A stretch of 64,000 bases of DNA from Amaricoccus macauensis (GTDB lineage: Bacteria; Pseudomonadota; Alphaproteobacteria; Rhodobacterales; Rhodobacteraceae): contig NZ_JACHFM010000004.1 of the NCBI RefSeq assembly GCF_014201905.1, positions 1 to 64,000 of the forward strand, written 5' to 3'. Of this stretch, positions 1 through 10,568 are shown in pieces. Position 1 is the stretch's first letter. Each line of letters begins with the position of its first letter. Both the position numbers and the translations under genes were made by a program. The notes under the pieces are model-generated. The model saw only the letters and a program-made list of their open reading frames with translations. It made no database searches and was not told the origin of the DNA.

Positions 1-103
1 TCCGCCTAAAGGGCCAGATATGCAAACGTTCGTCCATCGAAATGAACCAAACCGCCCACATATCCCTTCATCTAGATATGTTATGTCAAAGAGCGGGAGG
101 CCG

Positions 104-139
104 AAAAAACAACCCGTGGCGCCAAACCTCTGGCGCTAC
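104..139 (-). terminator. Candidate rho-independent terminator
   Basis: An imperfect 9-bp stem (116-124 with 131-139, one G-U pair, 6-nt loop) lies about 110 nt past the stop of the minus-strand nitrilase-like gene. Read on the minus strand, six T follow a few bases later (complement of the A-run at 104-109). This orientation fits termination of the leftward transcript. The rest of 1-249 shows no convincing gene. Confidence 0.45.
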
Positions 140-249
140 AAGCTGCCCGAACCTCCGATTTCCGCCGCCGCTGCGCTAGTGTTTGCCTCGCCGCCGGTGG
201 AGCGTCTTCTACGGCCGAGTCTCAGAGTCCGCAAGCGAAAAAAGCGAGC

Positions 250-1140
250 TCATGACAGATTCTTTTCAGCCTGCCCGGCGGAGGGGCTGGCAACCCCGAG
301 CGGCACCGTCTCGACGCCGCCATTCCACAGCGGACGCGGGCCTGCTTCGAGCCCCGGAAGCGCCAGATCGATCTCGCCATAGGTCCAGCCGGCGGAATCG
401 ACCTTTCCCATGGCGAAGACCCCGTCGTCGGGCAGCCCGGGGGCCGGCGGCACGTAGATCCCCGCCGCGCCGTAGCCCTGCCGGGCCGCGGGCAGCCAGT
501 CGGCGCTTCCGATCGTCATGGCGGCGATGACCGGCACCCCGGTTTCTGCCGCGCGGGCGCGCGCGGCGATCCGGAGGCGGGCGACGCTGCGTGGAATGTC
601 GGCGATACCGGGCGCCAGCAGCAGGCTCGCGCCCGAGTCGACCATCGCCCGGGCGATTTCCGGGCGGGTCAGGTCGCTGCCGATCAGGATACCAATGCGG
701 CCGAGCGGTGTCTCGAAGACCCGGGCCATCTCGCCGGCGGTGAGCGGGAGTGCCTCGTTCGGGTCGATCGTGAGGCGATCCTGCCGGCCAACGCTGCCGT
801 CGGGGGTGAAGAGGCGCGCGCGATCGACCGGATCGCCGTCACGCGGCCGCACCGGGCCGGTGGCCGCCGAGATCGTTGCCTTGAACTCGCGCGCGAGACT
901 GGCGTGGAGATCGTCGACGTCCTTCAGCCGGGCCGTCATCGCCTCGATGGCCCGCTCGGGATCCTTGGCGTTCTCCTTGCCTGCGAGACTTGTGAGCTCG
1001 AGAGCGGCCAGTTGCGGGAAAACCAGCAGTTCGGCCCCCTGCTCCGTGGCGGTGCGGACCCAGACCCGCAGCTTTCCCACATAGTCATTCCAGCGCGAGT
1101 GCCACTCGATCGGAAAGGCTGCCGCGGCAAGCTTCATCAT
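250..1140 (-). CDS. Nitrilase-fold (carbon-nitrogen hydrolase family) protein, probable pseudoenzyme
   Basis: This 296-aa protein has the layout of the carbon-nitrogen hydrolase superfamily, but the residues at all three catalytic positions are different. The Glu position reads VFPQ (Gln43), the Lys position reads GRQDRL (Gln120), and the Cys loop, normally LICYD, reads LIGSD (Gly154-Ser155). Family knowledge says amide or nitrile hydrolysis needs Glu, Lys and Cys, so the protein is unlikely to use the usual mechanism. Binding, scaffolding or regulation are possible roles. The start is the ATG at 1140, preceded by a GGAGG motif; the reading frame continues upstream without one. It lies 94 nt downstream of a flavin monooxygenase gene on the same strand and may share its transcript. 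The fold assignment is good; the function is unknown. Confidence 0.75.
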   Translation of the reverse strand: MMKLAAAAFPIEWHSRWNDYVGKLRVWVRTATEQGAELLVFPQLAALELTSLAGKENAKDPERAIEAMTARLKDVDDLHASLAREFKATISAATGPVRPRDGDPVDRARLFTPDGSVGRQDRLTIDPNEALPLTAGEMARVFETPLGRIGILIGSDLTRPEIARAMVDSGASLLLAPGIADIPRSVARLRIAARARAAETGVPVIAAMTIGSADWLPAARQGYGAAGIYVPPAPGLPDDGVFAMGKVDSAGWTYGEIDLALPGLEAGPRPLWNGGVETVPLGVASPSAGQAEKNLS

Positions 1141-1234
1141 CGTCCTCCGCCGGCCTCCTGCGGCCGCGGCGGCATTCCGCCAGCCGAGCGCCGCGGGTGC
1201 AACAGGATTCTCGCCCGCCGCGCGGACGTGCCGC

Positions 1235-2251
1235 TCACGCCGCTCCGGCGTCCTTCGGCCCCGAACCGAGGCTTTGCAGGACCTCCGCCGCGATCTCGAA
1301 GGAGCGCAGGCGGGCGGCGTGGTCATGAATCTGGCCGGTGAGAATCACCTCATCTGGCTGAAACCTCTCGATAATCTCCGAGATTCCGGCGCGCACTGTC
1401 TCCGGGGAGCCAACGGCCGTGACCGAGAGCGCCTGATCCGCCATGGCGAGTGCGGCCGGATCGCAGACCGCGGTGATGTCGTCGACCGGCCGCGGCAGCG
1501 GCCCGGGTCGTCCAGTGCGCAAGTTCACGAAAGCCTGTTGCATCGAGGTCCGCAACCGCCGCGCCGCCGCGTCGGTCTCCGCCGCGAAGACGTTCACAGC
1601 GATCATCAGGCGTGGTGCGGCAAGCTCGGGCGAGGGCTTGAACGTCTCGCGATAAATCCGGCTCGCCGCCACCAGATCGGTCGGCGCGAAGTGCGAGGCG
1701 AAGGCGTAGGGCAGCCCGAGATGCGCCGCGAGTTGCGCGCCGAAGAGGCTCGATCCGAGAATCCAGACCGGCACGTGCGTGCCCTCGCCCGGGACCGCGC
1801 GCACCTGTGCGCCCGGCCGGGGATCACCGAGATAGCCGAGAAGCTCCACCACGTCCTGCGGAAAGCTGTCGGCGCCGGCCAGATAGCGCCGGAGCGCGCG
1901 CGCCGTCGCCATGTCGGTGCCGGGCGCCCGGCCCAGCCCAAGGTCGATTCGGCCCGGAAACAGCGTCTCCAACGTGCCGAACGCCTCCGCAACCTGTAGC
2001 GGAGCGTGATTCGGCAGCATGATGCCGCCCGCGCCGACGCGGATCGTCCGGGTCTCCGCCGCCACCCGGCCGATCAGCACCGCCGTCGCCGCGCTGGCGA
2101 TGCCGGTCATGTTGTGATGCTCGGCGAGCCAGTAGCGCCGGTAGCCGAGCGACTCGGCATGGCGGGCAAGGTCGAGCGTGTTCCCCAGCGCCTCGGCCGC
2201 AGTCGAGCCTTCGGGAATCGGGGCGAGATCAAGGAGCGAATACGGGATCAT
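1235..2251 (-). CDS. Luciferase-like flavin-dependent monooxygenase (LLM class)
   Basis: A 338-aa protein of the bacterial luciferase-like family. It resembles the YhbW-type single-subunit oxidoreductases, with an N-terminal LLDLAP segment, a WLAEHHN motif, [14 protein letters not shown] and [12 protein letters not shown]. These proteins are reduced-flavin (FMNH2) or F420 dependent TIM barrels in the cytoplasm; the substrate cannot be deduced. The start at 2251 gives the expected N-terminus, although no strong ribosome site is seen, and the frame stays open further upstream. The next gene on the strand is the degenerate nitrilase homologue. A divergent exported-protein gene begins about 100 nt away. 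Confidence 0.85.
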   Translation of the reverse strand: MIPYSLLDLAPIPEGSTAAEALGNTLDLARHAESLGYRRYWLAEHHNMTGIASAATAVLIGRVAAETRTIRVGAGGIMLPNHAPLQVAEAFGTLETLFPGRIDLGLGRAPGTDMATARALRRYLAGADSFPQDVVELLGYLGDPRPGAQVRAVPGEGTHVPVWILGSSLFGAQLAAHLGLPYAFASHFAPTDLVAASRIYRETFKPSPELAAPRLMIAVNVFAAETDAAARRLRTSMQQAFVNLRTGRPGPLPRPVDDITAVCDPAALAMADQALSVTAVGSPETVRAGISEIIERFQPDEVILTGQIHDHAARLRSFEIAAEVLQSLGSGPKDAGAA

Positions 2252-2353
2252 GCAGCGGCATGTAGGCAGCGGACCGGCCGCGGCAAGGGCCAATCGCCAC
2301 GCGACGATCCCCGGCGCTTGACCCCGGCACCGTGGGGGATCAGCCTCGGCCCC

Positions 2354-2824
2354 ATGCTCAGCGCCCTCGCCCTTCTCTTCGCCGCCCCGGCCCTCGCGCA
2401 GGATCTGCCGCCCTACCTCGACGACCGCTCGGATCCGGCGAGCCTCGTGCGTTCCTACTACAACGCCGTGGCCCGGCAGGAGTACGCCCGGGCCTACGGC
2501 TATCTCGCCAGCCCGCCCGACTACCCGGGCTTCGCGGCCGGCTACGCCGAAACGGCGAAGGTCGAGCTCGAACTCGGCCCGGTGACGACCGACGGTGCCG
2601 TCGGCAGCATCTACGCCGCCGTCCCCGCCGCGATCCGCGCCACCGCGACCAATGGCACGGTCACGACGTTCGCCGGCTGCTACACCACACGGCAGATACA
2701 GCCGGCGATCCAGGACCCGCCCTTCCGGCCGATCGAGATCACCCAAGGCCACCTCGCACCGGTGGCCTCGGGTGGCACCCTCACCGCGGCGGTTCCGACC
2801 GACTGCGCCGACCGGATCCCGTGA
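2354..2824 (+). CDS. Small exported protein of unknown function
   Basis: A 156-aa protein with a short hydrophobic leader ending in AALAQ-type residues (about residues 1-16, FAAPALAQ), which suggests Sec export and signal peptidase I cleavage. The mature part starts with an acidic [12 protein letters not shown] stretch, then an [18 protein letters not shown] segment. The latter resembles the first helix of NTF2/DUF4440-like or nuclear-transport-factor folds (a Y-N-A-x-x-R-x-x-Y-x-x-A-Y pattern). Two later cysteines (in AGCYTT and TDCAD) could form a disulfide. The frame extends upstream, but the ATG at 2354 is the only one that places the leader at the N-terminus. The gene converges on the NIPSNAP gene with 8 nt between stops. 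Confidence 0.65.
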   Translation: MLSALALLFAAPALAQDLPPYLDDRSDPASLVRSYYNAVARQEYARAYGYLASPPDYPGFAAGYAETAKVELELGPVTTDGAVGSIYAAVPAAIRATATNGTVTTFAGCYTTRQIQPAIQDPPFRPIEITQGHLAPVASGGTLTAAVPTDCADRIP

Positions 2825-2832
2825 CCGCAGGC

Positions 2833-3401
2833 TCAGAGCGGCGAGAAGGCGCAGGTCCGCATCATCTCCCGCCGCTCGGCACTGCCCTCAGGCAGCGACG
2901 GCGGCAATCCGGGCCAACGCGCCAGCCCGACCCGCGTGCCCGGCCGCTCGCCCGCGACCACGCGCCACGTCGCAACGCTGCCCGCGAGGGGCTCGCCCGT
3001 CCCGCCGAACTCCACCATCGCCATGCCCGGCGCGAAGAGCTCGCCGGGCGGCGCCTCGCGCACACCCCGCGCCCCGGCGACCGCTGCCTCAAGCTCCGGC
3101 GAGCCGGTCTCGAGGCTCAGGAACCAGGTCTCCTGCGCCTCGACCATCGCGGCGGCGCCGGGCCAGAAGCCCGACACCCACTCCGTATCCGCGCCAAGCG
3201 TCATGCGACACGCGGCACGGTCGTCGAGATCACGATAGACCCAGAGATGGTGCAGCAGGTTCAGCCGCCCGGCGTCGGTCAGCCAGTAGCCGAGCATCGG
3301 CAGGTGCCGCGTCACCAGAGGCAGGCCTTCCTTGCGGAAGGCCTCCAGGTAACGCACCGCCTGTCCCGGCCGGAAGCTGTAGGTACGCCATTCGTAGAGC
3401 A

Positions 3402-3402
<1 letters not shown>
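2833..3402 (-). CDS. NIPSNAP family protein
   Basis: A 189-aa protein starting [13 protein letters not shown], the typical opening of NIPSNAP domains (small ferredoxin-like alpha/beta-barrel proteins). Residues about 1-100 form one NIPSNAP unit, and the C-terminal half looks like a second, weaker one. Biochemical roles of bacterial NIPSNAP proteins are poorly defined; they often sit with aromatic or oxidative catabolism genes. Here the ATG overlaps the pobA stop by one base (TGATG), so translation is probably coupled to 4-hydroxybenzoate hydroxylase. That suggests an accessory role in the same pathway, which is inference. Confidence 0.8.
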
Positions 3403-5018
<1,616 letters not shown>

Positions 5019-6329
5019 ATGAAGATTGTAAGAACGCGCCTCACGATCTGGGACGCACTGGTGCTGAGTTCGCCCTTCATGTCGGGCCTCTTCTTCGATA
5101 GCCCTATTGGCAACCTTTACTTGTTTTACATCCCATTGTCCATGTATCTTTTTGGGCATATTCTTGTCAATGGCAACTTGCGATTCCCGGCATCGTTTGC
5201 TTACATGTTCTTTCTAATCGTATTTCTATCGGTTATCGGAAGCTTGGCCTTTTCGACACCAATAAAATATCTGATCTCTTACATGCCGCCAATCATTCTG
5301 ACGTTCTTGGCGTATCATGCATACATCCGAGATTATAATTTTGACATTGAGCGAATATTTCGAAAGTACTATGCGGTCGCTGTATACTTTTCGATATTCG
5401 CTTTCGTCCAGGAAGCGTTCTGGCTTGCAGGGTCAACCATCCTTTTCGCATGGGCACTCATCGGAAAGACGAGCGGCTCCCTTCTCGGCGTCGTCGGGCT
5501 TAGCAGCGAACCCTCGAATTTTGCCGTAGCACTGATGCCGGCAGTCTACTTTGCCCTCTACAAAATTCTGGTCCTGAGAAAGATAACGCTCGGCGCGGTA
5601 GCGGTCATCGCAGCGCAGTTGCTCACCCTTTCCGCGCTGGGATACATGGGCATTATTGCCTCGATACTTCTGATTTTGCCCACGCTTGCGCGACGCCGCC
5701 TTCTCTTTTTCACCCTGGCGTCTCCTTTCATTTTGTATCTGGTCATCTCGATGATCAGTGTCGACGTCTTCGCGGTACGCTTCGCAGATACTCTGGAAGT
5801 GCTTAGAGATAAATCGGCCCTGAAACCCTATGACGTGAACCTGAGCACCTACACGCTCCTGGTGAATTACTATATCACCAAATCAGCGTTCTTTGACAAC
5901 TATTACCTAGGTACAGGAATCGGATCCTACTATGAGATTTATAGTAGGTATATCGGGGGCTTCGAGGTGCCCTCGTACCTCGAAATCCTCCCTGGTAACA
6001 ACTCCGCCTCATCGTTTCTCCTGAAGGTCACGGCAGAGATGGGCATTGTTGGCCTTGCCCTCTCCATCTTCTTTCTGGTGCGCTTCTTTTCATTAAATGT
6101 CGCAAATTATATCAATCATGCATTCTTTGTAACTCTCATTATCATTTACCTTCGGCTTGGGATGTACTTCGTGAACGGCGTTCCTTTCATAGTCATGATG
6201 TACATTTATAGCTATCAGTCCTATCGCCGGAAGAACCCGGCGGCGCTGGAGTCTGTTCCTCCGCGGTCAGAGCGGTTTCCGCCCGATCTGAATCATCCGC
6301 AATTCCCGAGAGACAGTGGGGTTGTCTGA
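5019..6329 (+). CDS. Wzy/O-antigen ligase-like polytopic membrane protein
   Basis: A 436-aa protein that is mostly hydrophobic, with about ten predicted membrane segments and one large periplasmic loop (about residues 255-335, containing GTGIGSYYEIYSRYIGGF). This is the architecture of O-antigen polymerases, ligases and related exopolysaccharide polymerases. The C-terminal 30 residues are hydrophilic and proline/arginine-rich. Codons ending in A or T are far more common here than in any neighbour, and no glycosyltransferase or other polysaccharide gene is adjacent. Both suggest acquisition by transfer, or the remnant of a larger locus. The ribosome site before the ATG is weak. Assignment to a superfamily is reasonable; the substrate is unknown. 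Confidence 0.65.
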   Translation: MKIVRTRLTIWDALVLSSPFMSGLFFDSPIGNLYLFYIPLSMYLFGHILVNGNLRFPASFAYMFFLIVFLSVIGSLAFSTPIKYLISYMPPIILTFLAYHAYIRDYNFDIERIFRKYYAVAVYFSIFAFVQEAFWLAGSTILFAWALIGKTSGSLLGVVGLSSEPSNFAVALMPAVYFALYKILVLRKITLGAVAVIAAQLLTLSALGYMGIIASILLILPTLARRRLLFFTLASPFILYLVISMISVDVFAVRFADTLEVLRDKSALKPYDVNLSTYTLLVNYYITKSAFFDNYYLGTGIGSYYEIYSRYIGGFEVPSYLEILPGNNSASSFLLKVTAEMGIVGLALSIFFLVRFFSLNVANYINHAFFVTLIIIYLRLGMYFVNGVPFIVMMYIYSYQSYRRKNPAALESVPPRSERFPPDLNHPQFPRDSGVV

Positions 6330-6429
6330 TTGCCTTTCCCCCGAGGCGGATCGGGACGAGAAGATGGGCAAACCTCAGTAGATGGATTGAGCGAGCGGGC
6401 GTTGGCGGCGGTCGATGCGAGGCTGAGCC

Positions 6430-6450
6430 GCCGAAGCGCGGGGCTTCGGC
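6430..6450. terminator. Stem-loop between convergent genes
   Basis: GCCGAAGC pairs with GCTTCGGC around a 5-nt loop, midway between the ends of the wzy-like gene (+) and the SDR gene (-). It is followed by only a short T stretch on the plus strand. A bidirectional terminator is plausible. Confidence 0.4.
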
Positions 6451-6532
6451 ATTTCGATCTCGTCCTGTCATCCGGCGGGATGCTTGGGGTCGCGCGACCG
6501 AAAGCTTCCCGCCGAAGGCGCAGGGCACTGCT

Positions 6533-7321
6533 CTAATGTCCCGGCCGGGGCACGTGCGACATCAGCGTCTGACTGAAGCCTCCGTCAACGACGAGATCCT
6601 GCCCGCTGACGTAAGCGGCTCGCGGGCTCGCAAGGAACGCCGCCGCGTTGGCGATGTCCTCGGGCGCCCCCACGCGCCGCGCCGGAACCACGGCCGAGCG
6701 TGCCTCGAGGATCCCCGGCACCTGATAAAAGCTTTCCGACAGCGGCGTGCGAATCATCCCCGGGCTCACCGAGTTCGACCGCACCCCATCCGGCCCCCAT
6801 TCAAAGGCGAGCTGGCGCGACAGCATGGCGACCGCGGCCTTTGACGGGCTGTAGGCGCCCGAGAAGGCCTGCGGCTCACTCGCCGCGATCGAGGCGACGT
6901 GGACGAGCGCCCCGCGCCCGCGCTCGCGCATCCCCGCGCCGAACGCCTGCGAGCAGGCGAGATAGCCCGTGAGGTTGATGCGCAGCACCAGATCCCATTC
7001 CGCCAGATCCGTCTCAGCGAGCGGCCCGCCGCGCAGGATGCCGGCGTTGTTGACGAGGATATCGCAACGTCCGATTGTCGCCGCAGCCCTGTCGATCGTC
7101 GCCCGGTCGGCCGCGTCGAACGCCAGCCCCCGGGCGCCATGGCCAACTTCCGCCGCCGCCGCGTCACACGCGGCCTGATCCCGGTCGAGGATCCAGACCG
7201 CCGCCCCGGCATCTGCCAGAACCTGTGCGATCCCCTTGCCGATACCCCCGGCCGCGCCGGTGACGACGGCCACGTCTCCCTCGATCCCGAGCCAGTGGCT
7301 CGGGGTGTGCTTCGTTTCCAT
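6533..7321 (-). CDS. SDR family NAD(P)-dependent oxidoreductase
   Basis: A 262-aa classical short-chain dehydrogenase/reductase. It has the TGAAGGIG cofactor motif near residue 22, NNAG in the central strand, a catalytic Ser in HVASIAAS and the Y-x-x-x-K pair in AYSPSKAA, then the usual SPGMIRTPL loop. The enzyme should interconvert an alcohol and a ketone in the cytoplasm; the substrate is unknown. An AAGGAG site lies 9 nt before the ATG. It is the last gene of a three-gene leftward operon, 14 nt after the Liv-type binding protein gene, and so probably acts on the compound oxidised by the FAD dehydrogenase. Confidence 0.9.
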   Translation of the reverse strand: METKHTPSHWLGIEGDVAVVTGAAGGIGKGIAQVLADAGAAVWILDRDQAACDAAAAEVGHGARGLAFDAADRATIDRAAATIGRCDILVNNAGILRGGPLAETDLAEWDLVLRINLTGYLACSQAFGAGMRERGRGALVHVASIAASEPQAFSGAYSPSKAAVAMLSRQLAFEWGPDGVRSNSVSPGMIRTPLSESFYQVPGILEARSAVVPARRVGAPEDIANAAAFLASPRAAYVSGQDLVVDGGFSQTLMSHVPRPGH

Positions 7322-7335
7322 CAGAATTGTCTCCT

Positions 7336-8577
7336 TCAGCCGGCGACGAGCGGGCAGCCGCCCTCACTCATGGGCCGGAACGCCTCTTCGGCGGGAATGG
7401 TGGCGAGCAGGTTGTAGATGTCGCCGGGTTCGGTGCTCTCTTCGGGAGTCTTCACCTGGAAGAGATACGCCGGGTGCAGCTTGCGGCCGTCGGGCCGGAT
7501 CGTGCCCTGCCCGAAGGCGTCGTCGTCGGTCGGCATTTCCTTCATCTTCGCGATGACGGCACCGCCCGAGGCTTTCGCCTGATCGACGCCAACCGCCTTC
7601 ACCGCCTTCAGGTAGTGGAGCACGCCCGCGTAGTCGCCGGCCTGGCTCATGTTCGGGAACACGTTCTCGCCGAGCCGTGGCCGCATCCGGTCCATGAAGG
7701 CCCGCGTCCGGTCGTTGAGGTTCCAGTAGAACGTCTCGGTCAGCGTCAGGCCCTGCGCCACGTCGAGGCCCATGCCCATCACGTCGGTGATGTAGCCGAC
7801 CAGCGCCGCCATGCGGACACCGCTCGCGACGATGCCGAATTCCTGCGCCTGCCGCAGCGCGTTGATCAGCTCGTTGCCCGAGTTGGCGAGGCCGATCACG
7901 TTCGCGCCGCTGGCCTGTGCCTGCAACAGGAACGAGGAGAAATCCGTGGTGCTGCCGTAAGGATAGCGCACCGCGCCCAGCACCTGACCGCCCGCGGCCT
8001 CGACGAACCTCGTCGCGTCCTGCTCGGCGGCGTGGCCAAAGGCGTAGTCAGCCGTGATGAAGAACCACTTGTCGCCGCCGGTCTTGACCGACGAGGTCGC
8101 GGTCGAATGGGCCAGCGCCCAGCTGTCCCAGCTCCAGTGCACCCAGTTGGCGTTGCAGCTCTTCCCGGTCAGGTCGGACGAGCCCGCCGTGGTGATGAGC
8201 GCGGCCTTGTCCTGCGCCTTCAGCAGTTCCCCCGCCCCGAGAGCGATGGCGCTGTTGCCGACGTTCGAGATGAGATCGACGCCCTCCTGATCGAACCACT
8301 GCCGGATGACGCTGAGGCCCACGTCGGGCTTGTTCTGGTGATCGGCGACCAGCACCTCCACGGCGATATCGGGATTGGCCGCCGTGAACTCCTCGACCGC
8401 CTGCTTCGTGCACTCGACCGTCGTCGGCCCCGAGACGTCGCGGTAGATCCCCGACATGTCGGTGATGACGCCGATGCGGATCGTCTTGTCCTCGGCCCGT
8501 GCCGGTCCGAACGGCCAGACGCTGACGGCAGCGGCGGCAGCCGCCGTGCCGAGCAGTGTGCGTCGCGTAACGTGCAT
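7336..8577 (-). CDS. Liv-type ABC transporter substrate-binding protein
   Basis: A 413-aa periplasmic binding protein of the branched-chain amino acid (LivJ/LivK) type. The N-terminus has a leader with a twin arginine (TRRTLLG) and an AR-AE cleavage region near residue 27; export may be Tat or Sec. The mature part begins KTIRIGVITDMSG and contains ADYAFGHAAEQDA, both typical of the family. The ATG at 8577 is preceded by GGGGAGG. No LivH, LivM, LivF or LivG gene is near, so the permease partners must be elsewhere. Its place between a FAD dehydrogenase and an SDR suggests capture of the substrate those enzymes degrade, perhaps an aromatic or cyclic carboxylate. Confidence 0.9.
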   Translation of the reverse strand: MHVTRRTLLGTAAAAAAVSVWPFGPARAEDKTIRIGVITDMSGIYRDVSGPTTVECTKQAVEEFTAANPDIAVEVLVADHQNKPDVGLSVIRQWFDQEGVDLISNVGNSAIALGAGELLKAQDKAALITTAGSSDLTGKSCNANWVHWSWDSWALAHSTATSSVKTGGDKWFFITADYAFGHAAEQDATRFVEAAGGQVLGAVRYPYGSTTDFSSFLLQAQASGANVIGLANSGNELINALRQAQEFGIVASGVRMAALVGYITDVMGMGLDVAQGLTLTETFYWNLNDRTRAFMDRMRPRLGENVFPNMSQAGDYAGVLHYLKAVKAVGVDQAKASGGAVIAKMKEMPTDDDAFGQGTIRPDGRKLHPAYLFQVKTPEESTEPGDIYNLLATIPAEEAFRPMSEGGCPLVAG

Positions 8578-8661
8578 GGGTTCCTCCCCTTCAGGTGTTG
8601 TTGAGCCTGATTTCCGCCGGGTTGATGCCCGGAAGGTCATTTATCTCTTCCAGATAGTTGT

Positions 8662-8688
8662 CCTTGCCGCGCATCTCGCGCGGCAAGG
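8662..8688 (-). promoter_or_regulatory. Intercistronic hairpin between FAD dehydrogenase and binding-protein genes
   Basis: An 11-bp perfect stem (8662-8672 with 8678-8688) with a 5-nt loop starts 5 nt after the FAD dehydrogenase stop. No T-run follows, so it looks like an mRNA-processing or partial-termination element inside the operon rather than a full terminator. Confidence 0.5.
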
Positions 8689-8693
8689 CTCGC

Positions 8694-10391
8694 TCACGCC
8701 GCCTCGGCCAGATGCCGGCCGGTGATGAACCCGAAGGTCATGATCGGTCCGAGGGTGATGCCGGCCCCGGGATAGTTGCCGCCCATGATGCTCGCCCGGT
8801 CATTGCCCACCGCATAGAGCCCGGAAATCGGCTGCTCGTCGGCGTCGAGAACCTGCCCCTGCACGGTCGTCTTCAGCCCGTCGAAGGTGCCGAGATCGCC
8901 CATCACCAGCTTCACCGCATAGAACGGCCCCTTGGCCACCGGCCCGACGCAGGGGTTCGGCTTCACCTCCGGGTCCGCGAGATAGCGGTTGAACGCCGTC
9001 TCACCGCGGCCGAACTGCTCGTCCCGCCCGTTCGCCGCACCCCGGTTGTACTCGGCCACCGTCGCCTCGAGCGCGGCCGCATCGATCCCGCAGGCCTGCG
9101 CCAGCGCCGCCAGCGTCTCCCCCTTCTTCAGGTAGCCATTCTTCAGCAGCGGCCCGAGCGGCAGCGGCGCCGGCTTCGCGTAGCCGAGCCCGTACTTCCC
9201 CATCGTCTCCTTGTCGGCGATCAGCCACGCCGCCGTCTCCTTCTCGCCGTCGCAGGCCGCGATCATCGCCGCGCCCACGTCGTGATAGCTCTCGGCCTCG
9301 TTGCAGAACCGCTTGCCGTTCTTCAGGACGGCGATGATCCCGGGCTTGTAGCGGTCCAGCAGATGCGGGAACGCCGTGAACCCGCCCTTGCCGTTGGGCA
9401 CCTTCGAGACTGGCATCCACGCCGCAGCCGAGGGATACCGGATCTCCATCTGCGCCCCGGCCGTCTCCGCCAGCTTGATCCCGTCGCCGGTGTTTGCCGC
9501 CGGCACCGGCGAGAGATGCTCGCCGCCCCGCTTCAGGTGCGGATAGGCCTCCGTCGTCCGCGCCCGGTCGTGCGGGAAGCCGCCACAGGCCAGCACCACG
9601 CCACGCCGCGCGGAGATCCGCACCGGGCCGTTCGCCCCCTTCACCACCGCGCCCGTCACCGCCTCACCCTCGCGGATCAGCGACTCCGCCGGCGTGCCGG
9701 TGTGGATCGGAATCCCGAGCTTGAAGCACGACCGCGCCAGCCGCGCCGCCAGCGCGTTGCCGCTCGTCACCTGTACACCCCGCCCGTAGCGGGCGAGTTC
9801 CACCGCATGAATCCCGAGCCGCTTCGCCACATAGAGTGCCGAGGTGATCGACTTCGTCGCCTTGAAGAAGTGCTTCAGGTCAGCGTTCGACGAGTTGAAC
9901 ATCATGCCGACGAAGGTGATCGTCGAGAGCGGCGGCCGCAGTCGCTTCAGCTCCGGGCCGAGTTCCGACGAATCGAACGGCGCCGCCAGCACCGAGCGTC
10001 CAACATCGACACCCCCCGGCGCCGTCGGGTGATAGTCGGGATACATCGTCGGAACGAAGCGGACCTCGGTCTCGTTCTCGAACCAGTCGAGCATCTTCGG
10101 GCCGGTGTCGAGGAACGCCTCGATCATGTCGTCCTGAAAGAAGTTGCCGGTCTCGGACTTCAGATACTCCTTCGCCCGGTCGCGGCTCTCCCGCGCATCC
10201 GTCTGCGCCCGGCCGTTCCCCGGGATCCAGAGCACGCCGCCCGAGAACGCCGTGGTGCCCCCGAACACATCGTCCTTCTCGATCACCACCACGTCGAGCC
10301 CGTGCTTCTTCGCCGTCACCGCCGTCGAGAGACCGCCCGCACCCGAGCCGATCACCAGCACGTCGCACGTGATATCCTGAGATAGCGCCAT
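8694..10391 (-). CDS. FAD-dependent dehydrogenase of the KstD / fumarate reductase flavoprotein family
   Basis: A 565-aa flavoprotein with the dinucleotide motif GSGAGG at residues about 16-21 and VIEKDDVFGGTTAFSGG close behind. The C-terminal FAD loop GLYAVGNDRASIMGGNYPGAG places it with 3-ketosteroid-1-dehydrogenase-like and fumarate-reductase-like proteins. Such enzymes introduce or reduce carbon-carbon double bonds next to a carbonyl. Steroid specificity cannot be claimed, because no other steroid genes are present. The start follows a GGAGG site at 5 nt. It is the first gene of the operon with the Liv-type binding protein and SDR, and is divergent from an AraC regulator that probably controls it. 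Confidence 0.85.
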   Translation of the reverse strand: MALSQDITCDVLVIGSGAGGLSTAVTAKKHGLDVVVIEKDDVFGGTTAFSGGVLWIPGNGRAQTDARESRDRAKEYLKSETGNFFQDDMIEAFLDTGPKMLDWFENETEVRFVPTMYPDYHPTAPGGVDVGRSVLAAPFDSSELGPELKRLRPPLSTITFVGMMFNSSNADLKHFFKATKSITSALYVAKRLGIHAVELARYGRGVQVTSGNALAARLARSCFKLGIPIHTGTPAESLIREGEAVTGAVVKGANGPVRISARRGVVLACGGFPHDRARTTEAYPHLKRGGEHLSPVPAANTGDGIKLAETAGAQMEIRYPSAAAWMPVSKVPNGKGGFTAFPHLLDRYKPGIIAVLKNGKRFCNEAESYHDVGAAMIAACDGEKETAAWLIADKETMGKYGLGYAKPAPLPLGPLLKNGYLKKGETLAALAQACGIDAAALEATVAEYNRGAANGRDEQFGRGETAFNRYLADPEVKPNPCVGPVAKGPFYAVKLVMGDLGTFDGLKTTVQGQVLDADEQPISGLYAVGNDRASIMGGNYPGAGITLGPIMTFGFITGRHLAEAA

Positions 10392-10568
10392 GTTTCCTCC
10401 GCTTCGGCCGACCTCTCCGTCATGACTGACGTTGCCGGCATTTCCGTTTTGCTGATGAGGAAACTAGCCGCCCCACACGCCACGGCGAATGGACGCTCCC
10501 GCTCAAAGCTTGCACAATTCGAATGTCCGGCGCGTGCGGCGGGCGGGGTCCGGCAGGGGGCAAGAAGC

